From contig CAZLWA010000005.1 in NCBI GenBank assembly GCA_964563165.1, positions 124,001 through 188,000 on the forward strand: a stretch of 64,000 nucleotides of DNA, read 5' to 3'. Below, in pieces: positions 17,175 through 25,694 of this stretch. How positions within the stretch are numbered: the stretch's first letter is position 1; each line of letters begins with the position of its first letter. Position numbers and translations under genes: made by a program. The notes beneath the pieces are model-generated. The model did not search any database, was not told where the DNA came from, and was given only the letters and a program-made list of their open reading frames with translations. Source of the stretch: CAZLWA01 sp964563165. GTDB lineage: Bacteria > CLD3 > SB21.

Positions 17175-17576
17175 ATGCTGTTCATTCATTTCCTGGTTGA
17201 CGATAAGACGGTTTATCAAAATTATTTCCCCCTTTTGATTCTCATGATCATCGCCGCGATCATTCCGCTGGCGATACTCATCATCACGCATGTTCTGGGA
17301 CCTCGAAAACCAAGCGATCGAAAACTGTCGGTTTACGAATCCGGAATGCCTCCGATCGGCGATGCGCATCCGAAATTTTCGATCAAATTCTACATCATCG
17401 CGATGCTGTTCATTTTGTTCGACATTGAAATTGTTTTCATGTATCCGTGGGCGGTGATCTACAAAAGCTGGATTTCCGTGAGCTCGTTCATACTGGTCGA
17501 GGGCCTGGTGTTCATCGCGATTCTATTGGTCGGCTATGTGTATGCGTGGAAAAAGGGCGTGCTGGAGTGGGAATAG
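17175..17576 (+). CDS. nuoA: NADH-quinone oxidoreductase subunit A
   Basis: Membrane subunit of respiratory complex I next to the quinone site. 133 residues with three membrane helices (about 18-42, 72-95 and 100-124). The conserved loop between helix 1 and 2 is present, YESGMPPIGDAHPKFSIKFY, as is the acidic FDIEIVF segment in helix 2. In this lineage the usual Cys of the loop (YECG) is Ser. AAGGGA precedes the start. First gene of a long + strand complex I block; the next gene is nuoC, 36 bases away, with nuoB absent. Confidence 0.95.
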   Translation: MLFIHFLVDDKTVYQNYFPLLILMIIAAIIPLAILIITHVLGPRKPSDRKLSVYESGMPPIGDAHPKFSIKFYIIAMLFILFDIEIVFMYPWAVIYKSWISVSSFILVEGLVFIAILLVGYVYAWKKGVLEWE

Positions 17577-17612
17577 TTTCATGGTCGTGAAGAAATTTAC
17601 CGGAAAAAGTAT

Positions 17613-18128
17613 ATGGCGGAAAAAGATATTTTAGAAAACAATTCGACGCTGGATAAACTAAAAAATCAGTTTGGCGCCGAAATTCTTAAATCGGAAATTT
17701 TCGGCAACCAATTAGCGGTTATTGTTAAGCGCGACCGGATCGTCGAACTGATGAAGTTTTTGAAAGAAGACCCGGAATTGTCCTATGATTTTTTGGTAGA
17801 CTTGACGGCGATAGATTATTTGACGATGGAAAAAAGCCCCCGATTTCAAGTCGTTTATCATTTGCGTTCTATGAAATATAATCGCAGGGTCAGGATCAAA
17901 GTGCCGGTTTCCGAAAGCGATTGCAAAATTCCGACGGTGTGCGGACTTTGGAAAGCCGCCAATTGGCTGGAGCGCGAGACGCACGAAATGTACGGCATCG
18001 CGTTTGAGAATCATCCGGATTTAAGAAAACTGTTAATGCCCGCGACCTACGAATATTTTCCGCTGCGTAAAGATTATCCGCTGCACGGCAAGGGCGAGCG
18101 CGAATTGATATTGCCGGAAGGCAGCTAG
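17613..18128 (+). CDS. nuoC: NADH-quinone oxidoreductase subunit C (30 kDa)
   Basis: Peripheral-arm subunit of complex I that braces NuoD. The 171-residue protein carries the 30-kDa family signature ERETHEMYGIAFENHPDLRK and ends with the FPLRKDYPLHG motif. It is not fused to NuoD as in E. coli. It follows nuoA by 36 bases and precedes nuoD by 46. The first 35 residues are a charged helical leader. Confidence 0.95.
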   Translation: MAEKDILENNSTLDKLKNQFGAEILKSEIFGNQLAVIVKRDRIVELMKFLKEDPELSYDFLVDLTAIDYLTMEKSPRFQVVYHLRSMKYNRRVRIKVPVSESDCKIPTVCGLWKAANWLERETHEMYGIAFENHPDLRKLLMPATYEYFPLRKDYPLHGKGERELILPEGS

Positions 18129-18174
18129 CCCCGTTGTGAGTTTAAAATTTGGACAATCCCAAAAAGGCTGATTT

Positions 18175-19491
18175 ATGGAAATAGTCGACCGCGAGTCCCG
18201 GAAGGACGAAGACTTCATAACGGCAACGACGACCGAAGAGCTCAAGGAAAAAATCAGGCAGAGCCGTAAAAAAGCTCTGATCGGCGCCGATGACGACGAC
18301 CCGACCGAAGCCGGCAAAAAAGCCGACACGATGATCCTGAATTTCGGTCCGCAGCATCCGGCAACGCACGGCACGCTGCGAATGGTTTTGGAGTTGTCGG
18401 GCGAGACCGTCGTCAAGCTCGATCCTTGTCCGGGCTATCTTCACACCGGGTTTGAAAAACTAGCCGAGCATCATACGTTCAATCAATTCATCACCGTCAC
18501 CGACCGGATGAATTATCTTTCACCGCTTTCCAACAACGTTGGTTTTGCCTGCGCCGCCGAAAAATTATTGGGCATTGAAGTGCCTGTGCGCGCGCAGTAT
18601 ATCCGGGTCATCATGGCGGAGTTGTCGCGCATCGCCGATCACCTGGTCAGTATCGGGACGCACGCATTGGATTTGGGCGCCTTCACGGTTTTCTTGTACG
18701 GATTCAAACAGCGTGAATTTATATACGATTTATTTGAGGTCTCGACCGGCTCGCGATTGACCACCAGCTACACGAGGGTTGGCGGGCTTATGCGGGATTT
18801 TCCGGAAGGGCATGAACAGCAGATCGCCGGATTTATCAAGCAATTTATGGTCGTGTTCAAGGAGATCGAGGGGCTTCTCAATCACAACAAAATTTTTCAA
18901 AACCGCACGCAAGGCATCGGAAAAATCGGCGGTGAAGAAGCAATTAATTACGGAATGACAGGTCCTTCCTTGCGCGCAAGCGGTGTCCCGTACGATCTTC
19001 GAAAAGATGACCCTTATTTGGTTTATGACCAATTGGATTTTGATGTGCCCATCGGTGTCGAAGGCGATGTATTCGAACGCTATCTGGTACGAATGGAAGA
19101 AATGAGGCAGAGTATCCGCATTATCGAGCAGTGTCTGAGCCAAATGAAGGAAGGACCTGTCAAGGTAGACGATAACACGATCGCTTTACCGGATAAGAGC
19201 AGAGTGTATGGAAGTATCGAAGGACTCATACACCATTTTAAATTAATAATGGACCATCACGGAATTGATATGCCGAAAGGTGAAATTTATCACGCGACCG
19301 AAGCCCCTAACGGCGAATTGGGCTGGTTCATAGTAAGCGACGGGACCGGCATGCCGTATAAAGTGCATGTACGGGCGCCATCGTTTTTGCATTTTGCCAT
19401 GATGCCGCGGCTGTGTGAAGGAGGACTCGTAGGTGACGGCGTTGCCGTTCTCGGAAGCTTGAATGTGATTGCGGGAGAATGCGACCGATAG
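18175..19491 (+). CDS. nuoD: NADH-quinone oxidoreductase subunit D (49 kDa)
   Basis: Forms the quinone cavity of complex I together with NuoB. The core begins at about residue 51 with MILNFGPQHPATHG, holding the quinone-site His of the GPQHPATHG motif, and ends with GSLNVIAGECDR as usual. Other markers are the DRMNYLSPLSNNV and SVDGEIYHATEAPNGE-like segments. The first 50 residues are an acidic, Lys-rich, probably disordered extension (ESRKDEDFITATTTEELKEK) longer than in E. coli or Thermus. The start ATG 18175 has AAAAAGG before it. 438 residues in all. Confidence 0.95.
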   Translation: MEIVDRESRKDEDFITATTTEELKEKIRQSRKKALIGADDDDPTEAGKKADTMILNFGPQHPATHGTLRMVLELSGETVVKLDPCPGYLHTGFEKLAEHHTFNQFITVTDRMNYLSPLSNNVGFACAAEKLLGIEVPVRAQYIRVIMAELSRIADHLVSIGTHALDLGAFTVFLYGFKQREFIYDLFEVSTGSRLTTSYTRVGGLMRDFPEGHEQQIAGFIKQFMVVFKEIEGLLNHNKIFQNRTQGIGKIGGEEAINYGMTGPSLRASGVPYDLRKDDPYLVYDQLDFDVPIGVEGDVFERYLVRMEEMRQSIRIIEQCLSQMKEGPVKVDDNTIALPDKSRVYGSIEGLIHHFKLIMDHHGIDMPKGEIYHATEAPNGELGWFIVSDGTGMPYKVHVRAPSFLHFAMMPRLCEGGLVGDGVAVLGSLNVIAGECDR

Positions 19492-19560
19492 AGTTGAGAA
19501 GGAAGAGCTCCTGAAATCTATTAGCACGGAAAATCAATTATTAGTTCGGAAATGTGAAGT

Positions 19561-20043
19561 ATGGCAGTAGAATTTTCTCCAGAAAAAAAGAAGGAAGTGG
19601 AATGGGCTATTTCCCGCTATCCGCGAAAGGAAGCGGCCATGCTTCCGGTTTTGCACATTGCTCAATATCAATTTGGTTACATTTCGACGGAAGTGATGGA
19701 ACTGGTTGCGAAAACGCTGGAAGTTCCGGTCAATCGCGTTCAGGATGTGGTGACTTTCTACACGATGTTTCGCCAGCAGCCGGTCGGGAAATATCATATT
19801 CAAATTTGTCATACTTTATCGTGTGCGATTCGCGGAGGAAGCAAAGTTGTAAAACAAATGGAAGATAGATGCGGCGTGGAATGCGGCCAGGGCGTTTCTC
19901 AGGACGGGAAGTTCTCCATTATAAAAGTGGAATGCCTCGGTTCCTGCGGCACCGCTCCGATGGTGCAAGTCAATGATGATTATTATGAAAATCTGACTAA
20001 AGCAAAAGTCGACGAATTAATTAACAAATGGAAATCGGAATAA
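19561..20043 (+). CDS. nuoE: NADH-quinone oxidoreductase subunit E (24 kDa)
   Basis: Carries the [2Fe-2S] cluster N1a beside the NADH-oxidising NuoF. 160 residues; an N-terminal helical domain (AMLPVLHIAQYQFGYIS) leads into a thioredoxin-like domain with the four ligands Cys83, Cys88 (CHTLSC) and Cys125, Cys129 (CLGSC), all present with normal spacing. It lies 69 bases after nuoD. The ribosome site is weak (GTGAAGT). Confidence 0.95.
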   Translation: MAVEFSPEKKKEVEWAISRYPRKEAAMLPVLHIAQYQFGYISTEVMELVAKTLEVPVNRVQDVVTFYTMFRQQPVGKYHIQICHTLSCAIRGGSKVVKQMEDRCGVECGQGVSQDGKFSIIKVECLGSCGTAPMVQVNDDYYENLTKAKVDELINKWKSE

Positions 20044-20054
20044 CTCATACGACA

Positions 20055-20107
20055 AATATCAAAGACACACAGAAATAATATTTCTTGTCTCTGTGATCTC
20101 TGTGGCA
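20055..20107. repeat. Imperfect inverted repeat between nuoE and nuoF
   Basis: The 80-base gap holds AAAGACACACAGAAA (about 20059-20073) facing TTTCTTGTCTCTGTG (about 20080-20095), followed by ATCTCTGTGGC. The arms can pair over about 12 positions with mismatches. Similar words (TTTGTGTCTTTGTGG) occur at about 36804-36822. This looks like a member of a small dispersed intergenic repeat family, possibly an mRNA processing or stability hairpin. Confidence 0.35.
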
Positions 20108-20123
20108 TAACAGGAAACGGGTG

Positions 20124-21425
20124 ATGGAAAAAGTCTTGACGAAAATGGTTGGAATCGAAAACTCGCAAAACATAGATGTGTATTTGAAACACGGCGGGTA
20201 TCAGGCTTTGCCGAAAGCATTCAAGATGACACCGGACGAACTTGTTCAAATGATGAAAGATTCCGGCGTGCGCGGGCGCGGCGGCGCGGGGTTCCCGACG
20301 GGAATGAAATGGAGTTTTCTTCCAAAAGACAGTCCGAAGCCGCGTTATTTATTATGCAATGCCGACGAATCCGAGCCGGGAACTTTTAAAGACCGTGTGC
20401 TGATGGAAGATGATCCGCATCAGGTTATCGAAGGTCTGATCATTTCGTCGTTTGCCATTCAAGCGCATACGTGCTATATCTATATCCGCGGCGAGTATGT
20501 CCGCGGCGCGCAAATTTTGCGTAAAGCAATCGATGAAGCATATGCCAGAGGGTATTTGGGAAAAAATATTTTGAACACCGGATTTGACCTCGATATTACG
20601 GTTCACCGCGGAGCCGGTGCGTATATTTGCGGAGAAGAAACCGGGCTCATCGAATCGCTCGAAGGCAAACGCGGTTGGCCGCGTATCAAACCTCCGTTTC
20701 CGGCCGTTTCCGGCGTGTTTCAGTGCCCGACGATTGTAAATAATGTTGAAACGTTAGTGACGCCGGTTCATATCATTAATCGCGGCGTTCAATGGTGGAA
20801 AGATAATGAGCCGAAACTATACTGCATGAGCGGCCATCTGAATCGTCCCGGAACGTATGAAGCCAAGATCGGAATTAATCTATTGGAATTAATCAACAAT
20901 CTCTGCGGAGGCATTCCAAAAGGAAGAAAATTAAAAGCGGTCATCCCGGGCGGCTCATCCGTTCCGGTGCTTCGCGCAGAGGAATGCGATGTGGCCATGG
21001 ATTTTGATGCGCTCACTAAAGTCGGCTCGGCGCTGGGCTCAGCGGGATGCATGGTCATGGATGAAACCACGTGCATGGTCAATGCCCTCTGGAATTTATT
21101 GAAATTTTATGCGCATGAGTCCTGCGGACAATGCACGCCGTGCCGTGAAGGCTCGCATTGGCTTGAAATGATCTGCGGCCGCATCGAAACAGGCCGGGGG
21201 CGAATGGAAGATATGGATCTGATGCTGGAAACCGCAAACAATATCGCAGGCCGTACGATCTGCCCTCTGGGTGATGCCGTGGCCTGGCCCGTTGCCGGAT
21301 TGCCGGATAAGAATAAAGGCGGCGATCTGAACGGACAGAGTTTCGTGAACAAATTCAGAGATGAATTTGAGTTTCATGTCCGGAATAAGAAATGCAAAGT
21401 GACAATACCTGATGAGTGGAATTAG
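20124..21425 (+). CDS. nuoF: NADH-quinone oxidoreductase subunit F (51 kDa, NADH- and FMN-binding)
   Basis: Entry point of electrons in complex I. The nucleotide-binding stretch RGRGGAGFPTG is at residues 50-60, the FMN region includes CNADESEPGTFKDR, and CGEETGLIESLEGKRG is the next conserved block. The [4Fe-4S] N3 ligands Cys334, Cys337 and Cys340 are in SCGQCTPCREG, with the fourth Cys in TICPLG near residue 380. ATG 20124 is taken as start; GTG 20121 just before it is possible, both behind CAGGAAACG. 433 residues, normal. Confidence 0.96.
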   Translation: MEKVLTKMVGIENSQNIDVYLKHGGYQALPKAFKMTPDELVQMMKDSGVRGRGGAGFPTGMKWSFLPKDSPKPRYLLCNADESEPGTFKDRVLMEDDPHQVIEGLIISSFAIQAHTCYIYIRGEYVRGAQILRKAIDEAYARGYLGKNILNTGFDLDITVHRGAGAYICGEETGLIESLEGKRGWPRIKPPFPAVSGVFQCPTIVNNVETLVTPVHIINRGVQWWKDNEPKLYCMSGHLNRPGTYEAKIGINLLELINNLCGGIPKGRKLKAVIPGGSSVPVLRAEECDVAMDFDALTKVGSALGSAGCMVMDETTCMVNALWNLLKFYAHESCGQCTPCREGSHWLEMICGRIETGRGRMEDMDLMLETANNIAGRTICPLGDAVAWPVAGLPDKNKGGDLNGQSFVNKFRDEFEFHVRNKKCKVTIPDEWN

Positions 21426-21486
21426 AACACTCAGATGAATTGAATTTGGATTGACGCGATTGTTGAAAAACAATGAAGGATAATTG

Positions 21487-22344
21487 ATGAAGCGGTTAAT
21501 AAGAATTTCAAGTTTGTTTTTTGTCGCTGCATTGATCGTGATATATGCTTGTCAGACCGACGATGGTCAGCCGACTAATCTCACAGGCACATGGGAATCT
21601 TTTATCAGCGCAAGTGACGGCTCCTTTATTGTTGATTTCTTTTTGGATCAAACCGACAGCGTTAATGTGACCGGAACCTTCACCAACAAGTCAAAAATTG
21701 GAGATACCGGTTCCCTCACCGGACAAGTAAACGGGAGTCTTTTCACGGGAACGCTTTTCACATCGGACTGTAACATGCCCTTTTCATTTACTATCGATAC
21801 CGGCCAGAACACAATGAGCGGATCAGTCTCAGCTGTAGACTCTAACTGTGACGGCGCTCCGGTAGTAAAAATGTACAGAGAAATCTCCCCCGCGGTTAAT
21901 ATCACCGGATCCTGGACCGGAAGCGGAAGCGGTACCGATGGCAGCTTTACTTTCACGGCTGCGTTTAATCAAAGCGGTTCATCGGTAACAGGGCTGCTGA
22001 TCAGTTCGGATAGCGGTCAGGTCGATTCAAATTCAATTTCAGGCTCCGTGTTTGGCGATGTACTGATAGCAACCATAACGGATGCGGGAGGCAGTGCCTG
22101 CAGACACGTTTTTGCGGGTGCCGTTAGCAACAACGTAATCAGCGGTCAATTTGGTTTTGTCAATGACAATCAGGGCAACGGCTGTGATGACAACGGCACT
22201 CTTACGATAACAAAAAATCTGACAAAGAACAGAGAATATGCAGCAGGCATGAAATTGAGTAAAGCGTTCAGTGAGGATGGAAGAAATCGAGACGCAAAAA
22301 GACGGAACGGTATTATACCGGCACACGCGGTGGATATGAAATAG
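21487..22344 (+). CDS. Lipoprotein with two similar beta-rich domains, inside the nuo cluster
   Basis: Not a complex I subunit. The start ATG 21487 follows GAAGGATAATTG. A signal peptide ends in the lipobox IYAC (Cys22). The mature part is a tandem of two related domains, about residues 30-135 and 137-245. Each begins with N(L/I)TG(T/S)W and a Ser-rich DGSF(I/T) turn, each has the VTG and (L/I)(T/S)G(Q/S)V strands, and each includes Asp-Cys or Gly-Cys loops. This reads like repeated lipocalin- or META-like beta-barrels. The basic tail (residues 255-285) is low complexity. It lies 61 bases after nuoF and 60 before another lipoprotein gene, on the same strand. Function unknown. Confidence 0.8.
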   Translation: MKRLIRISSLFFVAALIVIYACQTDDGQPTNLTGTWESFISASDGSFIVDFFLDQTDSVNVTGTFTNKSKIGDTGSLTGQVNGSLFTGTLFTSDCNMPFSFTIDTGQNTMSGSVSAVDSNCDGAPVVKMYREISPAVNITGSWTGSGSGTDGSFTFTAAFNQSGSSVTGLLISSDSGQVDSNSISGSVFGDVLIATITDAGGSACRHVFAGAVSNNVISGQFGFVNDNQGNGCDDNGTLTITKNLTKNREYAAGMKLSKAFSEDGRNRDAKRRNGIIPAHAVDMK

Positions 22345-22404
22345 CGAACTAAGTGAGAACTGTGGAATTACATCTCAGGCAGGCATCGCTTGCGGGGAGG
22401 TTGT

Positions 22405-23004
22405 ATGGATTCCAAAAGCGTTTTTTATCAAACCATGAGTTTGTTAATCCTGATTACCGTGCTCGGGTGCTCCGGCGGCAACATGCTGGTCAGACAGGAT
22501 GAATTTCCGCAAAACGGAACCATGATCATTCAATACTTCGGACCGAACAGTAATAATACTCAGGGTATGGAAGAAGAAATCTATTATAAACAGCGGTATT
22601 TCTCCAAGCCGATCAATTTGATTCAAAAACGCATTAAGAATGTCTACGAAAAAAAATATGTTTTTAACGCGAGTCAGGAAAGAGTGTGGATTGCCGTAAA
22701 AAACGTGTCGGCTAAATTTGAGACGGAGGGCGAACATCCGACGGAATTGATAGATGAAAAGAATTTTACCGTCAAGAATGTCAGTAATGAAATGAATCTG
22801 AATTATTCCGTTTTGTCGGATGTATTTGTAATCAAAGTCATTTCAATTTCCGAAATGCAGTCCGGCGTCATCATTACACGAAAGATCATGGAGCTTGACA
22901 AAGCTATCAGGGCCGCGCACGCGATTACTTCGAGCGGCCTCATAGAAAGCTGGGTTCTGACGCAAATTAAAGACGAAATTGGAAAAGATTCCTCCTCATT
23001 TTGA
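22405..23004 (+). CDS. Lipoprotein of unknown function, directly upstream of nuoG
   Basis: The start is ATG 22405 behind GGGGAGG. The 199-residue product has a signal peptide with lipobox VLGC (Cys22). The mature domain contains a segment FNASQERVWIAVKNVSAKFE, reminiscent of small periplasmic lipoproteins of the DUF3568/BamC-like shape, but I cannot assign a family. The C-terminal third is helical (KIMELDKAIRAAHAIT). It ends 15 bases before nuoG, so it is surely co-transcribed with complex I genes. A role in assembly or anchoring is possible but not shown. Confidence 0.78.
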   Translation: MDSKSVFYQTMSLLILITVLGCSGGNMLVRQDEFPQNGTMIIQYFGPNSNNTQGMEEEIYYKQRYFSKPINLIQKRIKNVYEKKYVFNASQERVWIAVKNVSAKFETEGEHPTELIDEKNFTVKNVSNEMNLNYSVLSDVFVIKVISISEMQSGVIITRKIMELDKAIRAAHAITSSGLIESWVLTQIKDEIGKDSSSF

Positions 23005-23019
23005 AAAGGAAAATCCGGT

Positions 23020-24633
23020 ATGCCTCTTATCAAAATTGATAATCAAGAACTCGAGATAGAAAAAGGCGAACCGATCCTTACGGCGGCCAAGCGAATTGGA
23101 ATTGATATTCCCTTTTATTGTTATCATCCCGGATTAAAGATCGTTGCCAGCTGCCGCATGTGTTTGGTGGACATGGTCGGTATGCCTAAGTTAATGCCCG
23201 CGTGCTCGACGACGGTTTCCGAATTATCGTCAGGGAAAAAATTAGAAAATAAGTATGATGCCGTTATTTTTACGGAAAATGAGAAAGTAAAAATTGCCCG
23301 TAAAGCGGTTCTTGAATTTCTTTTACTAAACCACCCTATCGACTGTCCTATTTGCGATAAGGCCGGGGAATGTAAGCTGCAGGATTATTCGTATGAACAC
23401 GGCAATGACGCGTCACGATTTGTTGAAGTCAAACGCATCCCGGAGAAAAAAGATTTAGGACCCTCAATTTTTCTTTACACATCACGCTGTATTATGTGTT
23501 CCCGCTGTGTGCGGTTCACGGAAGAAATTTCGGGAGGCGAAGAACTGAAAGTGGTTCACCGCGGTGCGCATGCGGAGATTGAAATCGCACCCAACAAGCC
23601 GCTCGATAACAAAATGATGGGCAATGTCGTTGATTTGTGTCCCGTGGGATGTTTGATCGATAAACATGAAAAATTTGAAGGGCGCGTCTGGAATTTTGTT
23701 CATACAGATAGTGTCTGTCCCGGATGCAGCAAGGGCTGCAATACCACACTGGATATCATGAAGCATCAGAAACTGAATTTGGAAGAACTGGTTGATAAAG
23801 TGTATCGCATTCGTCCGCGTGAGAATATGGCCGTCAATCAGTGGTGGATTTGCGATGACGGCCGTTATCACCTGGAGGGCGATAAGGAAAAAACGAGACT
23901 GCTCGTCCCGCATACTGTGCAAAACGGAAAGCTGCAGGAAACCGCATGGTTTGGAGCGATGGCCATGGCGGCAGAGAAGATCAAATCTTATAAACCGGAC
24001 GCGATAACGTTCGTCGGAAGCCCGTACGCATCGAATGAAGAAAACTACTTGTTGGGAAAATTAGCAAAAGCCATAAACGCCGGTGTGGATGTCAGTAAGC
24101 CCATGTACGGTTATACCCAGACTTTTAAGACGGATTTCAACAAACACCCTTTCACTATTGAAAACGAAAAGGCTCCGAATTTTGCCGGCGCCAAAACCGT
24201 ATTGAATTTGCAAGACTCTAAGATTGAGCAAACCATGGCATCAAAAAAATGTGTGATTGTTGTCAATAGCCATAACATTGAAATAATAAACAAACCGGAA
24301 ACACTGATAGTCCTCAGTTCATTTGAGGACGCGGTCACCCGTTTGGCAGACATCGTCCTTCCGATCGCCTTGTTCACGGAGACCGGCGGTACCTATACGA
24401 ATAAAGACGGCGCCGTTCAGCGATTTAACAAAGCGATCAATCCGATGGGTGAATCACGGCCCATTTGGAAAATCATGATTGACTTGGCGCAATCATTCGG
24501 CCAAGACTGGTATTATGAAACGGTCGGCGATGTGGCAAAAGAAATGAAAGAAAGCATCGGTTCATTCAAGTCCCTGGAATTAGAAAAACTTTACCCACAA
24601 ACCATTTTGGAAGAGGAAGAATTAGTTTTGTGA
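23020..24633 (+). CDS. nuoG: NADH-quinone oxidoreductase subunit G (75 kDa)
   Basis: Iron-sulfur relay of the peripheral arm. The N-terminus has the [2Fe-2S] N1b ligands (FYCYHPGLK, CRMC, PACST); next the His-Cys3 [4Fe-4S] N5 site in NHPIDCPICDKAGEC, then N4 in CIMCSRC with CPVGC. Further Cys at 233, 236, 240 and 278 have the pattern C-x2-C-x3-C-x37-C, resembling the N7 cluster site of E. coli and Thermus NuoG. The molybdopterin-oxidoreductase-like C-terminal part is short: 537 residues against 700-900 in many bacteria. AAAGGA precedes the start. It is separated from nuoF by two lipoprotein genes. Confidence 0.94.
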   Translation: MPLIKIDNQELEIEKGEPILTAAKRIGIDIPFYCYHPGLKIVASCRMCLVDMVGMPKLMPACSTTVSELSSGKKLENKYDAVIFTENEKVKIARKAVLEFLLLNHPIDCPICDKAGECKLQDYSYEHGNDASRFVEVKRIPEKKDLGPSIFLYTSRCIMCSRCVRFTEEISGGEELKVVHRGAHAEIEIAPNKPLDNKMMGNVVDLCPVGCLIDKHEKFEGRVWNFVHTDSVCPGCSKGCNTTLDIMKHQKLNLEELVDKVYRIRPRENMAVNQWWICDDGRYHLEGDKEKTRLLVPHTVQNGKLQETAWFGAMAMAAEKIKSYKPDAITFVGSPYASNEENYLLGKLAKAINAGVDVSKPMYGYTQTFKTDFNKHPFTIENEKAPNFAGAKTVLNLQDSKIEQTMASKKCVIVVNSHNIEIINKPETLIVLSSFEDAVTRLADIVLPIALFTETGGTYTNKDGAVQRFNKAINPMGESRPIWKIMIDLAQSFGQDWYYETVGDVAKEMKESIGSFKSLELEKLYPQTILEEEELVL

Positions 24634-24659
24634 GTTAATCCATCAATAGAGAATTCTTT

Positions 24660-25673
24660 ATGGAAGCATTTCTGCCTTACATTTTCATAGCTGCCTTTCT
24701 GACCATTTGGCTGAGCAGCGTTCCCGCGATGATTTTGATCGAGCGTAAGGTTAGCGCGTGGGTACAATATCGCGTGGGCCCTAATCGGGTAGGACCTTGG
24801 GGGTTGTTGCAGCCTATTGCGGATGCGTTGAAATTTCTGTCCAAAGAAGATGTGATTCCCAATCACGTAAATAAGTGGCTCTATATTTTTGCCCCTGCAT
24901 TGATGGTATTTCCGGCGTTTTTTGTGATCGGCGTGATCCCGGTCGGTGTTTTCACGATTGGAGGCAAGGAGATCCTTGTCCAGATCGCTCATACCAATAT
25001 CGGAGTTCTCTTTGTGCTTGCCGTTTCGTCACTTTCTGTTTACAGTATTACATTCGGATCGTGGGCGTCCAATAATAAATATTCCCTGATCGGCGGATTA
25101 CGCTCCGCGGCACAAATGGTAAGCTACGAACTGCCGATGGGCATTGCTATACTGGGTATGGTCATGCTCACAGGCTCTCTTCAATTGGAAGAAATCGTCA
25201 AGTTTCAAATGAACTCTGTTTGGGGAATTGTGTGGCAGCCCTTGGGCGGATTAATTTTCATAACAACGGCGTTTGCTGAAACCAATCGCCTGCCTTTTGA
25301 TCTGACGGAAGCGGAAGCGGAATTGGTCGGCGGGTATCACACGGAATACAGCTCGATGAAATTTGCAATGTTCTTTCTGGGTGAATATTGTAATATGCTT
25401 ACCGCTGCTTGTATGATTACTTTACTGTTTCTTGGCGGCTGGAATGTTCCTTTTCTAACTTCGCTTCATTTGGCTTCAAGAACGACCGAACTCATCCAGC
25501 TTGGCGGTTTTGCATTCAAAGTAGGATTTCTCATGTTCTTCTTTGTTTGGGTCCGCTGGACGCTGCCCAGGTTTCGTTATGATCAATTGATGCGGCTGGG
25601 TTGGAAAAAACTGATCCCTCTGGCTTTGGCGAATATCATCATTACGGCAGTAGTGATGGCGATTGTAAAGTGA
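24660..25673 (+). CDS. nuoH: NADH-quinone oxidoreductase subunit H
   Basis: Membrane subunit linking the peripheral and membrane arms, forming part of the quinone channel. 337 residues with about eight membrane helices. The signature segments ERKVSAWVQYRVGPNRVGPWG (loop 1) and the acidic block FAETNRLPFDLTEAEAELVGGYHTEYS (loop 3) are intact. It follows nuoG by 26 bases. Confidence 0.96.
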   Translation: MEAFLPYIFIAAFLTIWLSSVPAMILIERKVSAWVQYRVGPNRVGPWGLLQPIADALKFLSKEDVIPNHVNKWLYIFAPALMVFPAFFVIGVIPVGVFTIGGKEILVQIAHTNIGVLFVLAVSSLSVYSITFGSWASNNKYSLIGGLRSAAQMVSYELPMGIAILGMVMLTGSLQLEEIVKFQMNSVWGIVWQPLGGLIFITTAFAETNRLPFDLTEAEAELVGGYHTEYSSMKFAMFFLGEYCNMLTAACMITLLFLGGWNVPFLTSLHLASRTTELIQLGGFAFKVGFLMFFFVWVRWTLPRFRYDQLMRLGWKKLIPLALANIIITAVVMAIVK

Positions 25674-25694
25674 AAATTTAAGAAGGAATTCATC

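Noticed and set aside
17577..17612. Hidden or frameshifted nuoB
   Set aside because: Only 36 bases are available and no NuoB-like Cys motif appears in any frame nearby.
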